Shown: positions 16,664 to 25,611 of the stretch, in pieces
Position numbering within the stretch: position 1 is the first letter of the stretch
Layout of the letters: each line of letters opens with the position of its first letter
Origin: Streptomyces sp. CGMCC 4.7035
GTDB lineage: Bacteria > Actinomycetota > Actinomycetes > Streptomycetales > Streptomycetaceae
DNA length: 64,000 nt
Direction: 5' to 3'
Assembly (NCBI RefSeq): GCF_031583065.1
Contig: NZ_CP134053.1
Location: forward strand, 4,464,001-4,528,000
Program-made: the position numbers and the translations under genes
Notes under the pieces: model-generated
What the model was told of the DNA's origin: nothing
The model's input: the letters and a program-made list of their open reading frames with translations, nothing else
Databases searched by the model: none

Positions 16664-17114
16664 CAAGCTATGGAGCTCCGCTGCTGGGAGATTTGGCGAA
16701 ACCATTACGGGCAGCGCGGCGCGGGATTCCGTTGCGGATGGCCTCCGTGCGCCGTTCGCTGGCTCTCGCGGCTGGGCCTGTCGCACGCCGAGGTCCGGGT
16801 TCACTGCGTAACGCGGCGTTGCCGTTGCTGGACGGCGCTGCCTGAAACGGCGGATTCCACGGCCGCCGCCGCGGTGACGGTGCATCGCTGTGATGACGGC
16901 GGCGCCCAGCGGCCTGGCAGGGGACGTCCCACACACCACAGAGTCCGCCGGGTGACGCGCGTCATGGGAGCCAGCCGAAGACCTTCATCACCGAGTTCAA
17001 ACCGGTCGAGATCGAAGTGCCGGCGGTCGGAAGGACAGATTCGAACCCTGGAACGTCGACGAGCGGCAGCAGCACTGGACTGTCATGGACGCACTGCCCC
17101 TTTCAGCCGCAGGC
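16664..17114. other. 450-base stretch without a supported gene
   Basis: Upstream of the iron box and downstream of the frameshifted MFS gene. A short plus frame near 16970-17040 reads PKTFITEFKPVEIEVPA, which looks protein-like, but there is no start, domain or continuation. The rest shows only overlapping short frames. Confidence 0.35.
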
Positions 17115-18369
17115 TCACCCACGGGGAGACATCCGCATACCTGACCGCGCAGCCCGCGTGGTCCACAGCAGGACGAGCACCGCGGCCTGGATACCGGCGA
17201 CGGCGATGACCAGAACGGGGACGGAGACGTCGTACAGCGCCCCGGTCAGTGCACCACCGGCCAGCGCTGTGACGCCCATGATCCCGGCGAAGACGCCGTA
17301 CGCGGTGGCCCGGCGACCAGTCGGCACCAGGTCGGCGACGGTGGCGCGCAGAGTGGACTCCTGGACACCGACAGCGGCTGCCCACACCAGGGCACCCATC
17401 ACCGCGATCCCCACCGTGTCGGTGAAGGCGAGGGGCAGGAACGGTGGCGGACCGTAGCGGAAGGATGACCAGGACCTGGGCGCCGAACCGGTCGTACAGC
17501 CAGCCAGTGGCCAATGCCGCCGGCGCGTCCGCGGCCATGGCCGCCGCGTACAGCACGGGCACCGTCGCGGTGGCCAACAGATGGCGGGTCACCAGGTGGT
17601 AGGAGAGCACACCAAAGGTGGCGAAACCAGTCAGGGTCGCGGCGGTGAAGGCCGCGTAGGCCCAGAAGGATCGCGGCAGCCTCGAGTTCTGGAGTTCCAC
17701 GGGGGAGGGGGCTTCGGACACCGGTGTGGCGGCGTCCCTCTCGTAAGCGACCGGGTCGGGGCCCCTGGCCCGCAACCACACCAGCAGGGCGATGGCGGCC
17801 ACGCCGGGCAGGGCAAGGACCCCGAGTGCAGGCGCATAGTCGTCACCGGTGAGAGCGAGGACGCCGGCCACCGTGAGCGGACCGAGCAATGCGCCGACCT
17901 GGTCCATCGCCTCGTGCACGGCAAATCCCCGGCCCCGCCCGGTGGCGGCGGTGGCGTGCGAGAGCAGCGTGTCCTTGGCCAGAGAGCGCACCGCCTTGCC
18001 GACCCGTTCGGCGACCACAAGGGCGCAGGCCACCCACAGGACGCTGGTCAGACCGAGCACCGGAACGCTGACCGCGGTCAGGACGTATCCGGCGATCGTC
18101 CAGGCCCAGAAGCGGCGGCTGCGGTCGGCCAGCGGACCGGAGACCAGCCGGAGTCCGAGCGCGGCAGCCTCCCCCACCCCCATGACCACGCCGACCACGG
18201 CCGCCAAGGCCCCCAGGTGGGCGAGCAGCGGGCCGGTGATCGAGCGAGCGCCCTCATAGACATAGTCCATGAGCAGGCTGACGGCCCCGAACACCACCAC
18301 GAACCGCCACGGTGACAGGCGCCGGGCAGGTCCGTCCGACGGTGCGGACGTAGTGCGGGCGGGCTTCAC
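17115..18369 (-). pseudogene. MFS transporter with a single-base frameshift
   Basis: From the ATG at 18369 the frame encodes a major-facilitator protein: RRLSPWRFVVVFGAVSLLMD, GPLADRSRRFWAWTIAGYVL (motif A) and ten or so helices to WLYDRFGAQVLVILP. At about 17432-17435 a run of four G (plus strand) puts the rest out of frame. Removing one base restores VPALAFTDTVGIAVMGALVW and the C-terminal helices to the stop at 17115 (TTRAARSGMRMSP). So the gene is one base away from complete, in a homopolymer: either a genuine recent mutation, a slippage site or a read error. It starts 16 bases after the SpoIIE-type gene stop, so it was likely co-transcribed with it. Substrate unknown. Confidence 0.8.
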
Positions 18370-18385
18370 ATGTCCTCCCAGGCCG

Positions 18386-20467
18386 CTACTGAAGACGGGC
18401 TGTGGTTGCGGGCGAGAGGCTCTGCTCGGCCCAGACGGTCTTGCCGTCGAGCGAATAGCGAACGCCCCAGTTCTGTGCGAGTTGGGCGATGATGAACAAG
18501 CCGCGCCCGCCTTCGTCGATGGTCTTCGCGTGACGCAGCCGTGGCGCGAGGCAATTACTGTCGTGGACCTCGCAGGTCAGGGTGCGGTCCTTGATGAGCT
18601 GCAACTGGACAGGCGGTGTGCCGTAGCGGATGGCGTTGGTGACCAGTTCGCTGACGATCATTTCGGTGGTGTAGGCGGTTTCCTCATCGACTCCCCAAAG
18701 GATGAGCTGGTGGCGGGCGTGGGTGCGCGCCGCAGCAACGGCTTGGGGGTGGTGGTCGAGATGCCACGTGGCGACCTGGTCGGCGGGGAATGGGTGGGTG
18801 CGTGCGAGGAGGAGGACGATGTCGCTGTGGCGGGTGTCGTTCCGCAGCCGGTAGAGCACGTCATCGCACAGATCCTGCAGTGGCCGCTCAGGGTGGGCCA
18901 GCACCCGCTGGAGAGTGTCCGGTGACGGTGAGTTGCTCGGCAGTGACGCAGTGTAGAAGGCGAGGACGCTGCCTTCGGCGACGGAGATTGTGGTGGCGGC
19001 GAAGGGGGGTCCCTCGGCTGTGCCCAGAGGAGGTCCGGCGGGCAGGTCGGGCATCTCGGTGGTCCCGTCGGGATGGGCGATGACGGGTGGGGGATGGCCT
19101 GCCAGGGCGAGGGTGCAAGTTTGGGCGAGGGGGTCGTGGACCGCGTACACGCAGCTTGCCGTGAGTGGCATGGGATCGCCGGGCGGCAGAGCTGCGCGTT
19201 CCTCGGCGAGGCTTATGGCGGTGTCGTTGAGGCGGGCGAGAAGCTCGTCGGGCTCTAGGTCAAGAGCGGCCAGGGAGCGGGCGGCGGTCCCTATCTGTCC
19301 CATGGTGATGGCCGCATGGATGCCTTGTCCGGCGACTTCGCCGACGACCAGTGCGGTGCGGGCGCCGGACAGGGCGAAGGTGTCGAACCCACTGCCTCCC
19401 CCCGCCTCGGACGGCACGTGCAGGTGCGCGGTTTCCACGGCGGTCCGCGGGTCAGGGTGGGGCAGCAGCAGGTGACGCTGAACCGTCAGAGCGATGGTGT
19501 GTTCGCGGGTGTAGCGGCGGGCGTTGTCGATGCACAGCGCGGTGTGAGCGGCCACTGCGACGGCGAGGGTGACATCGCCCTTGTCGTACACGTCGACCTG
19601 GTCGGTACGGTACAGGCTCAGCAGTCCCAGCACGGTTCCACGCAGCGTCAAAGGTGCCGTGATGAGAAGGCGGGCACCGGATGCGCGGATCGCCTCGGCA
19701 CGTGGCGGGTCGGCTGCCAGCCAGGGCGTGTCGGGGCCCAAGGGGACGAGACGGGGCTTGAGGTCGGCCAGCGTCTGGGCGTAAGGCGTCGAGAACGGCA
19801 GGGCGCGCACGTCGCCCACCGGATGTGCCTGGATCTGCTCCTCTCCGCCGCTGTGACCGAAGGCGGCACGGCGCAGTGGCACCTCCGTTCCCAGAGGGCT
19901 TGGGGGAGGTTCCTCACCGCGCACCACGGCGTCCACCACTTCCACCACGGCGATGTCGGCGAGGTCCGGCACCACTGCCTGCACCAGTTCCTGGCAGGTG
20001 GCCACCACGTCGAGGGTCCGTCCCACGTGCTCACGCACGGAGCTGAGGACACGTATGCGGGCACCCACCTTTTCGCGTTCGGTGACATCGAGCATCTCCG
20101 TCAGCACTCCCCAGATCCTCCCCTGCGAGTCCTCCAGCCAAGATGCTGAGACGGAGAACAGGTACTCCGGCCCCGGTGCACCCTTCGGACGCACCGCCAC
20201 GAGGCGTCCCTCTTCGGGGGCGCCGCTCTCCAGCACGCTGTGCAGCATCGCCTCCACCTCACCGGGTGCGGAGAGGTCATACACGTCGGTGACGTGTCGG
20301 CCCACGATCTCTTCAGTAGGCGCCTCGTGCAGAGCCGGCCTGGTGAGATTGATCCGCAGGATGCGCAGCTCCGTGTCCAAGATCAGCAGGCCGGTGGGCG
20401 ACCGGTGGAACAGAGCTTCCAGTACTGCAGCGCCCTCACCCGGCGAGACGGCTTCGTTTTGCGCCAC
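18386..20467 (-). CDS. SpoIIE-type protein phosphatase with PAS, GAF and HATPase domains
   Basis: GTG at 20467 has GGAGGTGGG upstream and gives 693 residues. In order: a PAS domain (LFHRSPTGLLILDTELRILR), a GAF domain (about residues 150-320, ending VAAHTALCIDNARRYTREHT), a PP2C/SpoIIE phosphatase domain (VVGEVAGQGIHAAITMGQIG; GHPPPVIAHPDG) and a C-terminal RsbW-like HATPase (EMIVSELVTNAIRYG as N-box, TIDEGGRGLFIIAQLA as G-box). In these Streptomyces regulators the phosphatase acts on anti-anti-sigma factors and the kinase-like domain may phosphorylate them, so the protein would link an unknown signal to partner switching of an alternative sigma factor. In the phosphatase core the usual D-x-x-G motif reads VVGEVAGQG, with Glu instead of Asp. 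Confidence 0.9.
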   Translation of the reverse strand: MAQNEAVSPGEGAAVLEALFHRSPTGLLILDTELRILRINLTRPALHEAPTEEIVGRHVTDVYDLSAPGEVEAMLHSVLESGAPEEGRLVAVRPKGAPGPEYLFSVSASWLEDSQGRIWGVLTEMLDVTEREKVGARIRVLSSVREHVGRTLDVVATCQELVQAVVPDLADIAVVEVVDAVVRGEEPPPSPLGTEVPLRRAAFGHSGGEEQIQAHPVGDVRALPFSTPYAQTLADLKPRLVPLGPDTPWLAADPPRAEAIRASGARLLITAPLTLRGTVLGLLSLYRTDQVDVYDKGDVTLAVAVAAHTALCIDNARRYTREHTIALTVQRHLLLPHPDPRTAVETAHLHVPSEAGGGSGFDTFALSGARTALVVGEVAGQGIHAAITMGQIGTAARSLAALDLEPDELLARLNDTAISLAEERAALPPGDPMPLTASCVYAVHDPLAQTCTLALAGHPPPVIAHPDGTTEMPDLPAGPPLGTAEGPPFAATTISVAEGSVLAFYTASLPSNSPSPDTLQRVLAHPERPLQDLCDDVLYRLRNDTRHSDIVLLLARTHPFPADQVATWHLDHHPQAVAAARTHARHQLILWGVDEETAYTTEMIVSELVTNAIRYGTPPVQLQLIKDRTLTCEVHDSNCLAPRLRHAKTIDEGGRGLFIIAQLAQNWGVRYSLDGKTVWAEQSLSPATTARLQ

Positions 20468-21206
20468 GGCAACCCACCTCCACCATCCAGCCTGCACCTG
20501 GCCCCTATACGCCGCTCCCCGTCTCCCGAGACGTCTCGGACGTGGCGCCGTCGTTGCGGCCCAGCCGGCGATTGTCGAACGCTCGACGGCCCATTGCCGC
20601 AGTGCAAGGGACTGGGCCTTACCGGGCTCGCGGGACATCCCAGCGGGAACGTGGTCAGGGGGCGGTTTCCAGGGACAACGGGCACCTCGACAGCTGCATC
20701 GATCGTGGAAGCAGCGCCGGTAGCGTGGCCCATCGGGACCGAGCATGCCTGTGCGCTCGGACAAGGCCGGTCAGACCGCCCGGGTGGCAACATCTCTGCG
20801 CGGGCACCATGCGGTACAGGCCCTTGCGGTCGTCATGGCAGGTCTTCGCGAAGCCGAAGGCGAGCGCGACCACGAAGCACACCGCGATGCGGGCAGATCA
20901 GTCCTGGTGGCTGTAGGTGTAGAAGCCTTGTCCGGTCTTGACGCCCAGGTGGCCTGCGACCTGACACCCCAGTCACCTCGCAGCTACTGGCCCCCGACGC
21001 GCGACGCCACCCCGGCACACGCCGCGGCTGCTGCGGTCGCTGCGGCTGCGGTTGCCCTCCTGGCTTGGGGCCGGGGCAGCGGACAGATGAGACGGGCGCC
21101 GACCTGAGCGCCAGTACGTCCTCCGGCGGCGCGGGTGGTATCGAGCGCTCGTCGGATCACGCAGGCAATGGATCGCCCTGTCCCGCTCTCCGGGTACCGT
21201 CAGGGT
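20468..21206. other. 740-base stretch with only gene remnants
   Basis: Upstream of the SpoIIE-type gene (minus) and of RNase J (plus), so promoters for both should be here. No complete gene is supported. A C-terminal scrap of a 3-hydroxyacyl-CoA dehydrogenase is visible near 20898-20961. Confidence 0.5.
20898..20961 (-). pseudogene. 3-hydroxyacyl-CoA dehydrogenase C-terminal scrap
   Basis: The minus strand reads GHLGVKTGQGFYTYSHQD and stops. G-H-x-G-x-K-(T/S)-G-x-G-F-Y-x-Y is the well-known tail of 3-hydroxybutyryl/acyl-CoA dehydrogenases. An in-frame stop lies a few codons upstream and no further homology is seen, so only the last 20 or so codons remain. Confidence 0.5.
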
Positions 21207-22892
21207 ATGAGTCATCCGCACCCCGAGCTGAAAGCCGCCCCGCCCCTTCCCGAAGGAGGGCTGCGGGTCATCGCCCTGGGCGGCCTGGGGGAGATCGGCC
21301 GCAACATGACCGTCTTCGAGCACGCGGGCAAGCTGCTCATCGTCGACTGCGGCGTACTCTTCCCCGAGGAGACTCAGCCCGGCGTGGACGTGATCCTGCC
21401 GGACTTCACCTCGATCCGGGACCGGCTGGACGACATCGTGGCCGTGGTACTCACCCACGGCCACGAGGACCACATCGGCGGCGTGCCGTACCTGCTGCGC
21501 GAGCGGTCCGACATTCCCGTCGTCGGCTCCAAGCTGACGCTGGCGTTCCTGGAGGCCAAGCTCAAGGAACACGGCATCCGACCGCGCACGGTGCGGGTGC
21601 GGGAGGGCGACCGGCGCGGCTTCGGGCCCTTCGACTGCGAGTTCGTGGCGGTCAACCACTCCATCCCCGACAGCCTCGCGGTCGCGATCCGCACCCGGGC
21701 CGGGATGGTGCTGCACACCGGCGACTTCAAGATGGACCAGTTCCCTCTCGACTACCGCATCACCGATCTACGCGCCTTCGCCCGCCTCGGCGAGGAGGGC
21801 GTGGACCTGTTCCTCACCGACTCCACCAACGCCGAAGTACCCGGCTTCACCACCTCCGAGCGAGAGCTGAACCCGGCGATCGAGCAGGTGATGCGCACCG
21901 CGCCGCGCCGGGTCATCGTCTCCAGCTTCGCCAGCCACGTGCACCGCATCCAGCAGGTCCTGGACGCCGCCCACCAGCACGGCCGCAAGGTCGCCTTCGT
22001 CGGCCGGTCGATGGTCCGCAACATGGGCATCGCCCGTGACCTGGGCTATCTGAAGGTCCCCTCCGGTCTGGTCGTGAGCACGAAGGAGCTGGAGAAGCTC
22101 CCGGACCACAAGATCACGCTGGTGTGCACCGGCTCCCAGGGCGAACCGATGGCCGCGCTGTCACGGATGGCCAACCGCGACCACATGATCCGCATCGGCA
22201 AGGACGACACCGTCCTGCTCGCCAGCTCCCTCATCCCCGGCAACGAGAACGCCATCTACCGGGTGATCAACGGACTCACCCGGTGGGGCGCCCACGTGGT
22301 CCACAAGGGCAACGCCAAAGTGCACGTCTCCGGACATGCCAGCGCGGGCGAGCTCGTCTACTGCTACAACATCGTCAAACCCCGCAACGTCATGCCCGTG
22401 CACGGCGAATGGCGACACCTGCGGGCCAACGCCGACCTCGCCATCCGTACCGGTGTCGACCCCGACCGGATCGTCATCGCCGAGGACGGCGTCGTCGTCG
22501 ACCTGGTCGACGGGCGCGCATCCATCACCGGCAAGGTCCCCGCCGGCAACGTCTACGTGGACGGCATGGAAGTCGGCGGCGCCACCGAAGCGTCCCTCAA
22601 GGACCGCCTCACCCTCGCGGCCGAAGGCGTGGTCACGGTGGTGGCGATCGTCGACGCGGACACCGGCGCCCTCGCCGAGGCCCCCGACTTCCTGGCCCGC
22701 GGCTTCGTCCACGACGACACCACCTTCGAGCCGGTCATCCCCGTCATCGAGAAGACCCTGGCCACTGCGGCCGAGGAAGGCGTCGGGGACGCGCGCCAAC
22801 TCGAACAACTCCTCGCCCGCGCCGTCGCGAACTGGGCGTTCCGCACCTACCGCCGCAAGCCCCTCATCATCCCCGTCATCATCGACGCCTGA
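21207..22892 (+). CDS. rnj: RNase J-type ribonuclease (divergent copy)
   Basis: ATG at 21207 yields 561 residues, matching the usual length of Streptomyces RNase J, and begins MSHPHPELKAAPPLPEGGLR like the family. The metallo-beta-lactamase core has LTHGHEDHIGG (zinc ligands at residues 84-89), VAVNHSIPDS, HTGDFKMDQ and TDSTNAEVPGFTTSE. The beta-CASP part has VSSFASHVHRIQQ and KVHVSGHASAGE, and a C-terminal domain follows. RNase J is a 5'-to-3' exonuclease and endonuclease in mRNA decay and rRNA maturation. From memory of the core Streptomyces enzyme this copy differs at many positions in the C-terminal domain, so it looks like a paralog in accessory DNA rather than the housekeeping gene. The ribosome site is weak (AGGG). 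Confidence 0.88.
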   Translation: MSHPHPELKAAPPLPEGGLRVIALGGLGEIGRNMTVFEHAGKLLIVDCGVLFPEETQPGVDVILPDFTSIRDRLDDIVAVVLTHGHEDHIGGVPYLLRERSDIPVVGSKLTLAFLEAKLKEHGIRPRTVRVREGDRRGFGPFDCEFVAVNHSIPDSLAVAIRTRAGMVLHTGDFKMDQFPLDYRITDLRAFARLGEEGVDLFLTDSTNAEVPGFTTSERELNPAIEQVMRTAPRRVIVSSFASHVHRIQQVLDAAHQHGRKVAFVGRSMVRNMGIARDLGYLKVPSGLVVSTKELEKLPDHKITLVCTGSQGEPMAALSRMANRDHMIRIGKDDTVLLASSLIPGNENAIYRVINGLTRWGAHVVHKGNAKVHVSGHASAGELVYCYNIVKPRNVMPVHGEWRHLRANADLAIRTGVDPDRIVIAEDGVVVDLVDGRASITGKVPAGNVYVDGMEVGGATEASLKDRLTLAAEGVVTVVAIVDADTGALAEAPDFLARGFVHDDTTFEPVIPVIEKTLATAAEEGVGDARQLEQLLARAVANWAFRTYRRKPLIIPVIIDA

Positions 22893-23164
22893 ACCAGAGC
22901 CCGACAGCACGGTCCCGGTTCCGGCCGCGGCCCCGCCGGCATCGAGGCCAGGCACGGGAGTCAGCAGCCACCCCAGCAGGCCGGGGTGGCAACGCACCCC
23001 ACATGATGAGTCATCGGGAACACGTCCCAGGACAGGAGGCGCGAAAACCCGCAGTTCAGCTGCACGGTAGCCGCGCAGGACATGCGGCTCGCGCGCCCGG
23101 CGACGCTTGCAGCGACTGAGGTCAGGAAGTTTCGGGCCGAAGTCGCACCGGCCCGGGCTTCCAC
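22893..23164. other. Intergenic stretch before the shared terminator
   Basis: About 270 bases after the RNase J stop with no recognisable gene on either strand. Confidence 0.4.
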
Positions 23165-23206
23165 AGATCAGGGGCCGCGCAGCCATTGCTGCGCGGCCCC
23201 TGATCT
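23165..23206. terminator. Bidirectional 19-bp hairpin between RNase J and the cold-shock gene
   Basis: 23165-23183 pairs perfectly with 23188-23206 around the 4-base loop CATT; the stem contains GGGGCCGCGCAGC. The flanking A and T bases give a weak T-tract on the plus strand. It separates two converging genes. Confidence 0.85.
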
Positions 23207-23317
23207 TGTGCCGGCCCGGCACGAGATCAGGCGACTTCGTCCAGGTGGGCGGCAGGGCCCGCACGGGCGGCGGCCACCGGACGCGGCGTGCGCGATCCCT
23301 CGGGCAGGTCTGCGAGG

Positions 23318-23521
23318 TCAGGCCAGGTTGATGTTCTCGGCCTGCGGGCCCTTCTGGCCCTGGGTGACGTCGAACGTCACGGCCTGGCCCTCCTGGAGCT
23401 CACGAAAGCCTGTGGAGTTGATCGCGGAGTAGTGCGCGAAGACATCCGGGCCGCCGCCGTCCTGGGCGATGAAGCCGAAGCCCTTCTCCGCGTTGAACCA
23501 CTTCACAGTTCCCGTAGCCAT
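23318..23521 (-). CDS. Cold-shock protein (CspA family)
   Basis: ATG at 23521 with GGAAGG upstream gives 67 residues: [20 protein letters not shown] then [20 protein letters not shown]. The RNA-binding motifs RNP1 (KGFGFI) and RNP2 (VFAHY) are intact. It is a single OB-fold that binds single-stranded RNA/DNA and melts RNA secondary structure. A second, similar copy lies at 28939-29142 beside a DEAD-box helicase. Confidence 0.95.
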   Translation of the reverse strand: MATGTVKWFNAEKGFGFIAQDGGGPDVFAHYSAINSTGFRELQEGQAVTFDVTQGQKGPQAENINLA

Positions 23522-23692
23522 GGTCATGCCTTCCAGTCGATGAACGCCTCCCACTCCATGTGGCAGACGGAGGTGATCGCCCTGGTCCCTGCGGCACAGC
23601 ACAGCAAAACGCCCACACCAGAGGCGTGGGCAAGAGGGAATTCCGAACCACGACAGCTGACGCAGACGCTACACGCCCACACGCCGCGTCAC

Positions 23693-23728
23693 CACAGGAA
23701 AAGATCACTCCACAGGAAAAGATCACTC
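23693..23728. repeat. Perfect 18-bp tandem duplication
   Basis: CACAGGAAAAGATCACTC occurs twice in immediate succession (23693-23710, 23711-23728) in the region between the cold-shock gene and the HTH gene. The two genes are on the same strand, so it lies within the presumed cold-shock promoter or leader. Confidence 0.9.
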
Positions 23729-23780
23729 CGCACACCGAGACTGCGTGCGATGCCCGCCGGCGCTGACGGGCACGCTCATC

Positions 23781-24119
23781 TCATTCTGCTGCCGTTGGGT
23801 TCGCTGATTCGGCGGCGCGGCGATATTCGGCGTTGATGCGCTGGGCTTCCTCGAGCTGGTCTTCGAGGATGACGATCCGGCAGGCGGCCTCGATGGGGGT
23901 GCCCCGATCGACGAGTTCCCGGGCGCGGGCGGCGATGCGCAGCTGGTAGCGGGAGTAGCGGCGGTGGCCGCCTTCGGAGCGCAGGGGGGTGATCAGGCGG
24001 GCTTCGCCGAGGGCGCGGAGGAAGCCGGGGGTGGTACCGAGCATCTCGGCGGCCCGGCCCATGGTGTAGGCGGGGTAATCGTCGTCGTCGAGACGGCCGA
24101 ACGTGTCATCTGCTGTCAT
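23781..24119 (-). CDS. MerR-like helix-turn-helix regulator
   Basis: ATG at 24119, preceded by GAGGTGCA, gives 112 residues. The protein shows DYPAYTMGRAAEMLGTTPGF (HTH with turn), LRALGEARLITPLRSEGGHR, and RRYSRYQLRIAARARELVDR, typical of the MerR winged-helix (GxRRYSxxxLxxL) without an effector domain. A C-terminal helix (IVILEDQLEEAQRINAEYRR) probably dimerises. Similar short HTH proteins are frequent beside cold-shock genes in Streptomyces, which supports a regulatory link, though the target is unknown. It lacks the cysteines of metal-sensing MerR proteins. Confidence 0.8.
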   Translation of the reverse strand: MTADDTFGRLDDDDYPAYTMGRAAEMLGTTPGFLRALGEARLITPLRSEGGHRRYSRYQLRIAARARELVDRGTPIEAACRIVILEDQLEEAQRINAEYRRAAESANPTAAE

Positions 24120-24399
24120 TGCACCTCTCTGTGGAACGCGTCGAGGGGCCCTGGTGCCGTCTGGCACCAGGGCCCCGAAGGAACTACTACACCATCTGCC
24201 GGCCCTGACACTGCACCGGCCCTCTGTTTCCGCAGACCCGACCGAGACGCTGTCGGGGGCGCGGGGATCGCGTTTGCTTGACCGGAGACCACCTCACTAT
24301 CGATGTCCTGCGGTACCCGGGTCCTGGACTTCCACCCGGGCGATCCTGATGGCGCTCGGCTCCTCCGTCCTTCCCTCTTGATCAACTACTCACTAACGG
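24120..24399. other. Upstream region of the HTH gene
   Basis: About 280 bases with no gene. A hairpin GGGCCCTGGTGCC/GGCACCAGGGCCC (24148-24175) lies close to the HTH start codon and could act as an operator or a leader structure. Confidence 0.45.
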
Positions 24400-24775
24400 A
24401 AACCGCGGACTGCTGGTACTGCAAACTGCTGGCGGCCTCGAACAGCGCCGCCTTCGGCAGCCAGCCCCGTCGCCTGTCCTGCGTCTGCTCTGGCTTGGGA
24501 CCCCACTGCCGAACCTCCCGGTGCGCGCGCCCGCAGCCGACGCCTTCACCGAGATACCGCTCACTGACTTCACTGCTGGGTACTGCGAACTTGCACTTAC
24601 GGGTACTGCCACTGCGGTACTGCTCATGGCGGCCCCTGATCACTGCGGGCCACCCGGTCCGGCAGTCCCGTCGCCGTCCTGCAACCGCTCTGGCTTCGGA
24701 ACTCCACCACCGCACCGTCCTGCGAACTGCAACTGCGGTACTGCTGCCCGGCAGTTCATTTCTGCCGGGCCTCGA
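24400..24775. repeat. Imperfect non-coding repeat region (GGTACTGC-type units)
   Basis: The string GGTACTGC with variable neighbours recurs at about 24415, 24580, 24599, 24615 and 24735. A longer block around 24458-24520 (CCCCGTCGCCTGTCCTGC to CTCTGGCTTGGGACCCCACTG) is repeated with changes at about 24660-24720 (CCCGTCGCCGTCCTGC to CTCTGGCTTCGGAACTCC). No reading frame looks coding. Function unknown. Confidence 0.5.
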
Positions 24776-25611
24776 TCGATCTCGGCTACGAGAGAAACCA
24801 TAACCACACCGCCACCCAATGTCTACTCCGGCTGGCATAGATTTCCGCATGCTCGAAGACAAGGTAATCCGCCTCGACCGGTCCATGGGTGGTTCAAGCA
24901 GCTCCGAGGCCCAGTCCGGCGCTCACAGTGACCCACCGCCGCGCAGCACGTCGGGCTGAGCGTGACGTCGCCGACCGCGCCGCCGCTACCGTCGGCGGGC
25001 ACCGGCCAACACCGCGTCTCGTGAAGGACACCACCGACCGGGACGGACGCTTCCAGCCGTGACGCCCCGCAGGCCGGCCGTTGACGGGCGCGGCACGAGG
25101 GTCTGCGCCGCCCTCGACGATCCCGGGATGATCGAGCAGCTCGTGGAAGTGTGCACGCGGGTGCCGCGATCCGCGGGTCGACGCTCCTGCTGCCGCCTCA
25201 GCGCCTTGGCGAGTATCTGCTTCCTCGTCCCGGGTCACTCTCCCGCGCTCGCCCAGCCGGTGGCATCGCCGCGGATGGGCCGCTTGCGCGAACCGGCACG
25301 TCCCCGGCTCGAGCCAGACCATGGCTGCCGAGACACGGACTCACGGCAGCAGGTGCCGTCATGCGTCGACTGTGGTTCTCAGTCCCCTTCAGGCAAGCAC
25401 TGCGGCTCTGCGGGGTTGGCGGGCACAGGGGTGGTGAGCTGTTGCCGTAGAACAGCGCACGAGCGTGTTCTGGCATGCAGGAGTGAGTGTCCGGGCTGCC
25501 GTGGGCGTGTGGGGAACGAGGGTTCCCTCGTCGAATGGGTGACCTTTGCGGGGGGATGGTCGTTGGGTTCGGTGGCGGGTTCTCCGGGCCCTAAGAGGGA
25601 GGGTGGCTGCG
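24776..25611. other. 840-base stretch without a supported gene
   Basis: Both strands hold only short frames. The part from 25480 precedes the TnpB-related gene and contains small inverted repeats (GGAAC/GTTCC around 25513-25526) that might belong to the mobile element. Confidence 0.4.

Noticed and set aside
16640..16939. 99-codon minus frame over the iron box region
   Set aside because: It would cover the iron box and promoter of the ZIP gene; the sequence is low-complexity Arg/Pro/Ala.
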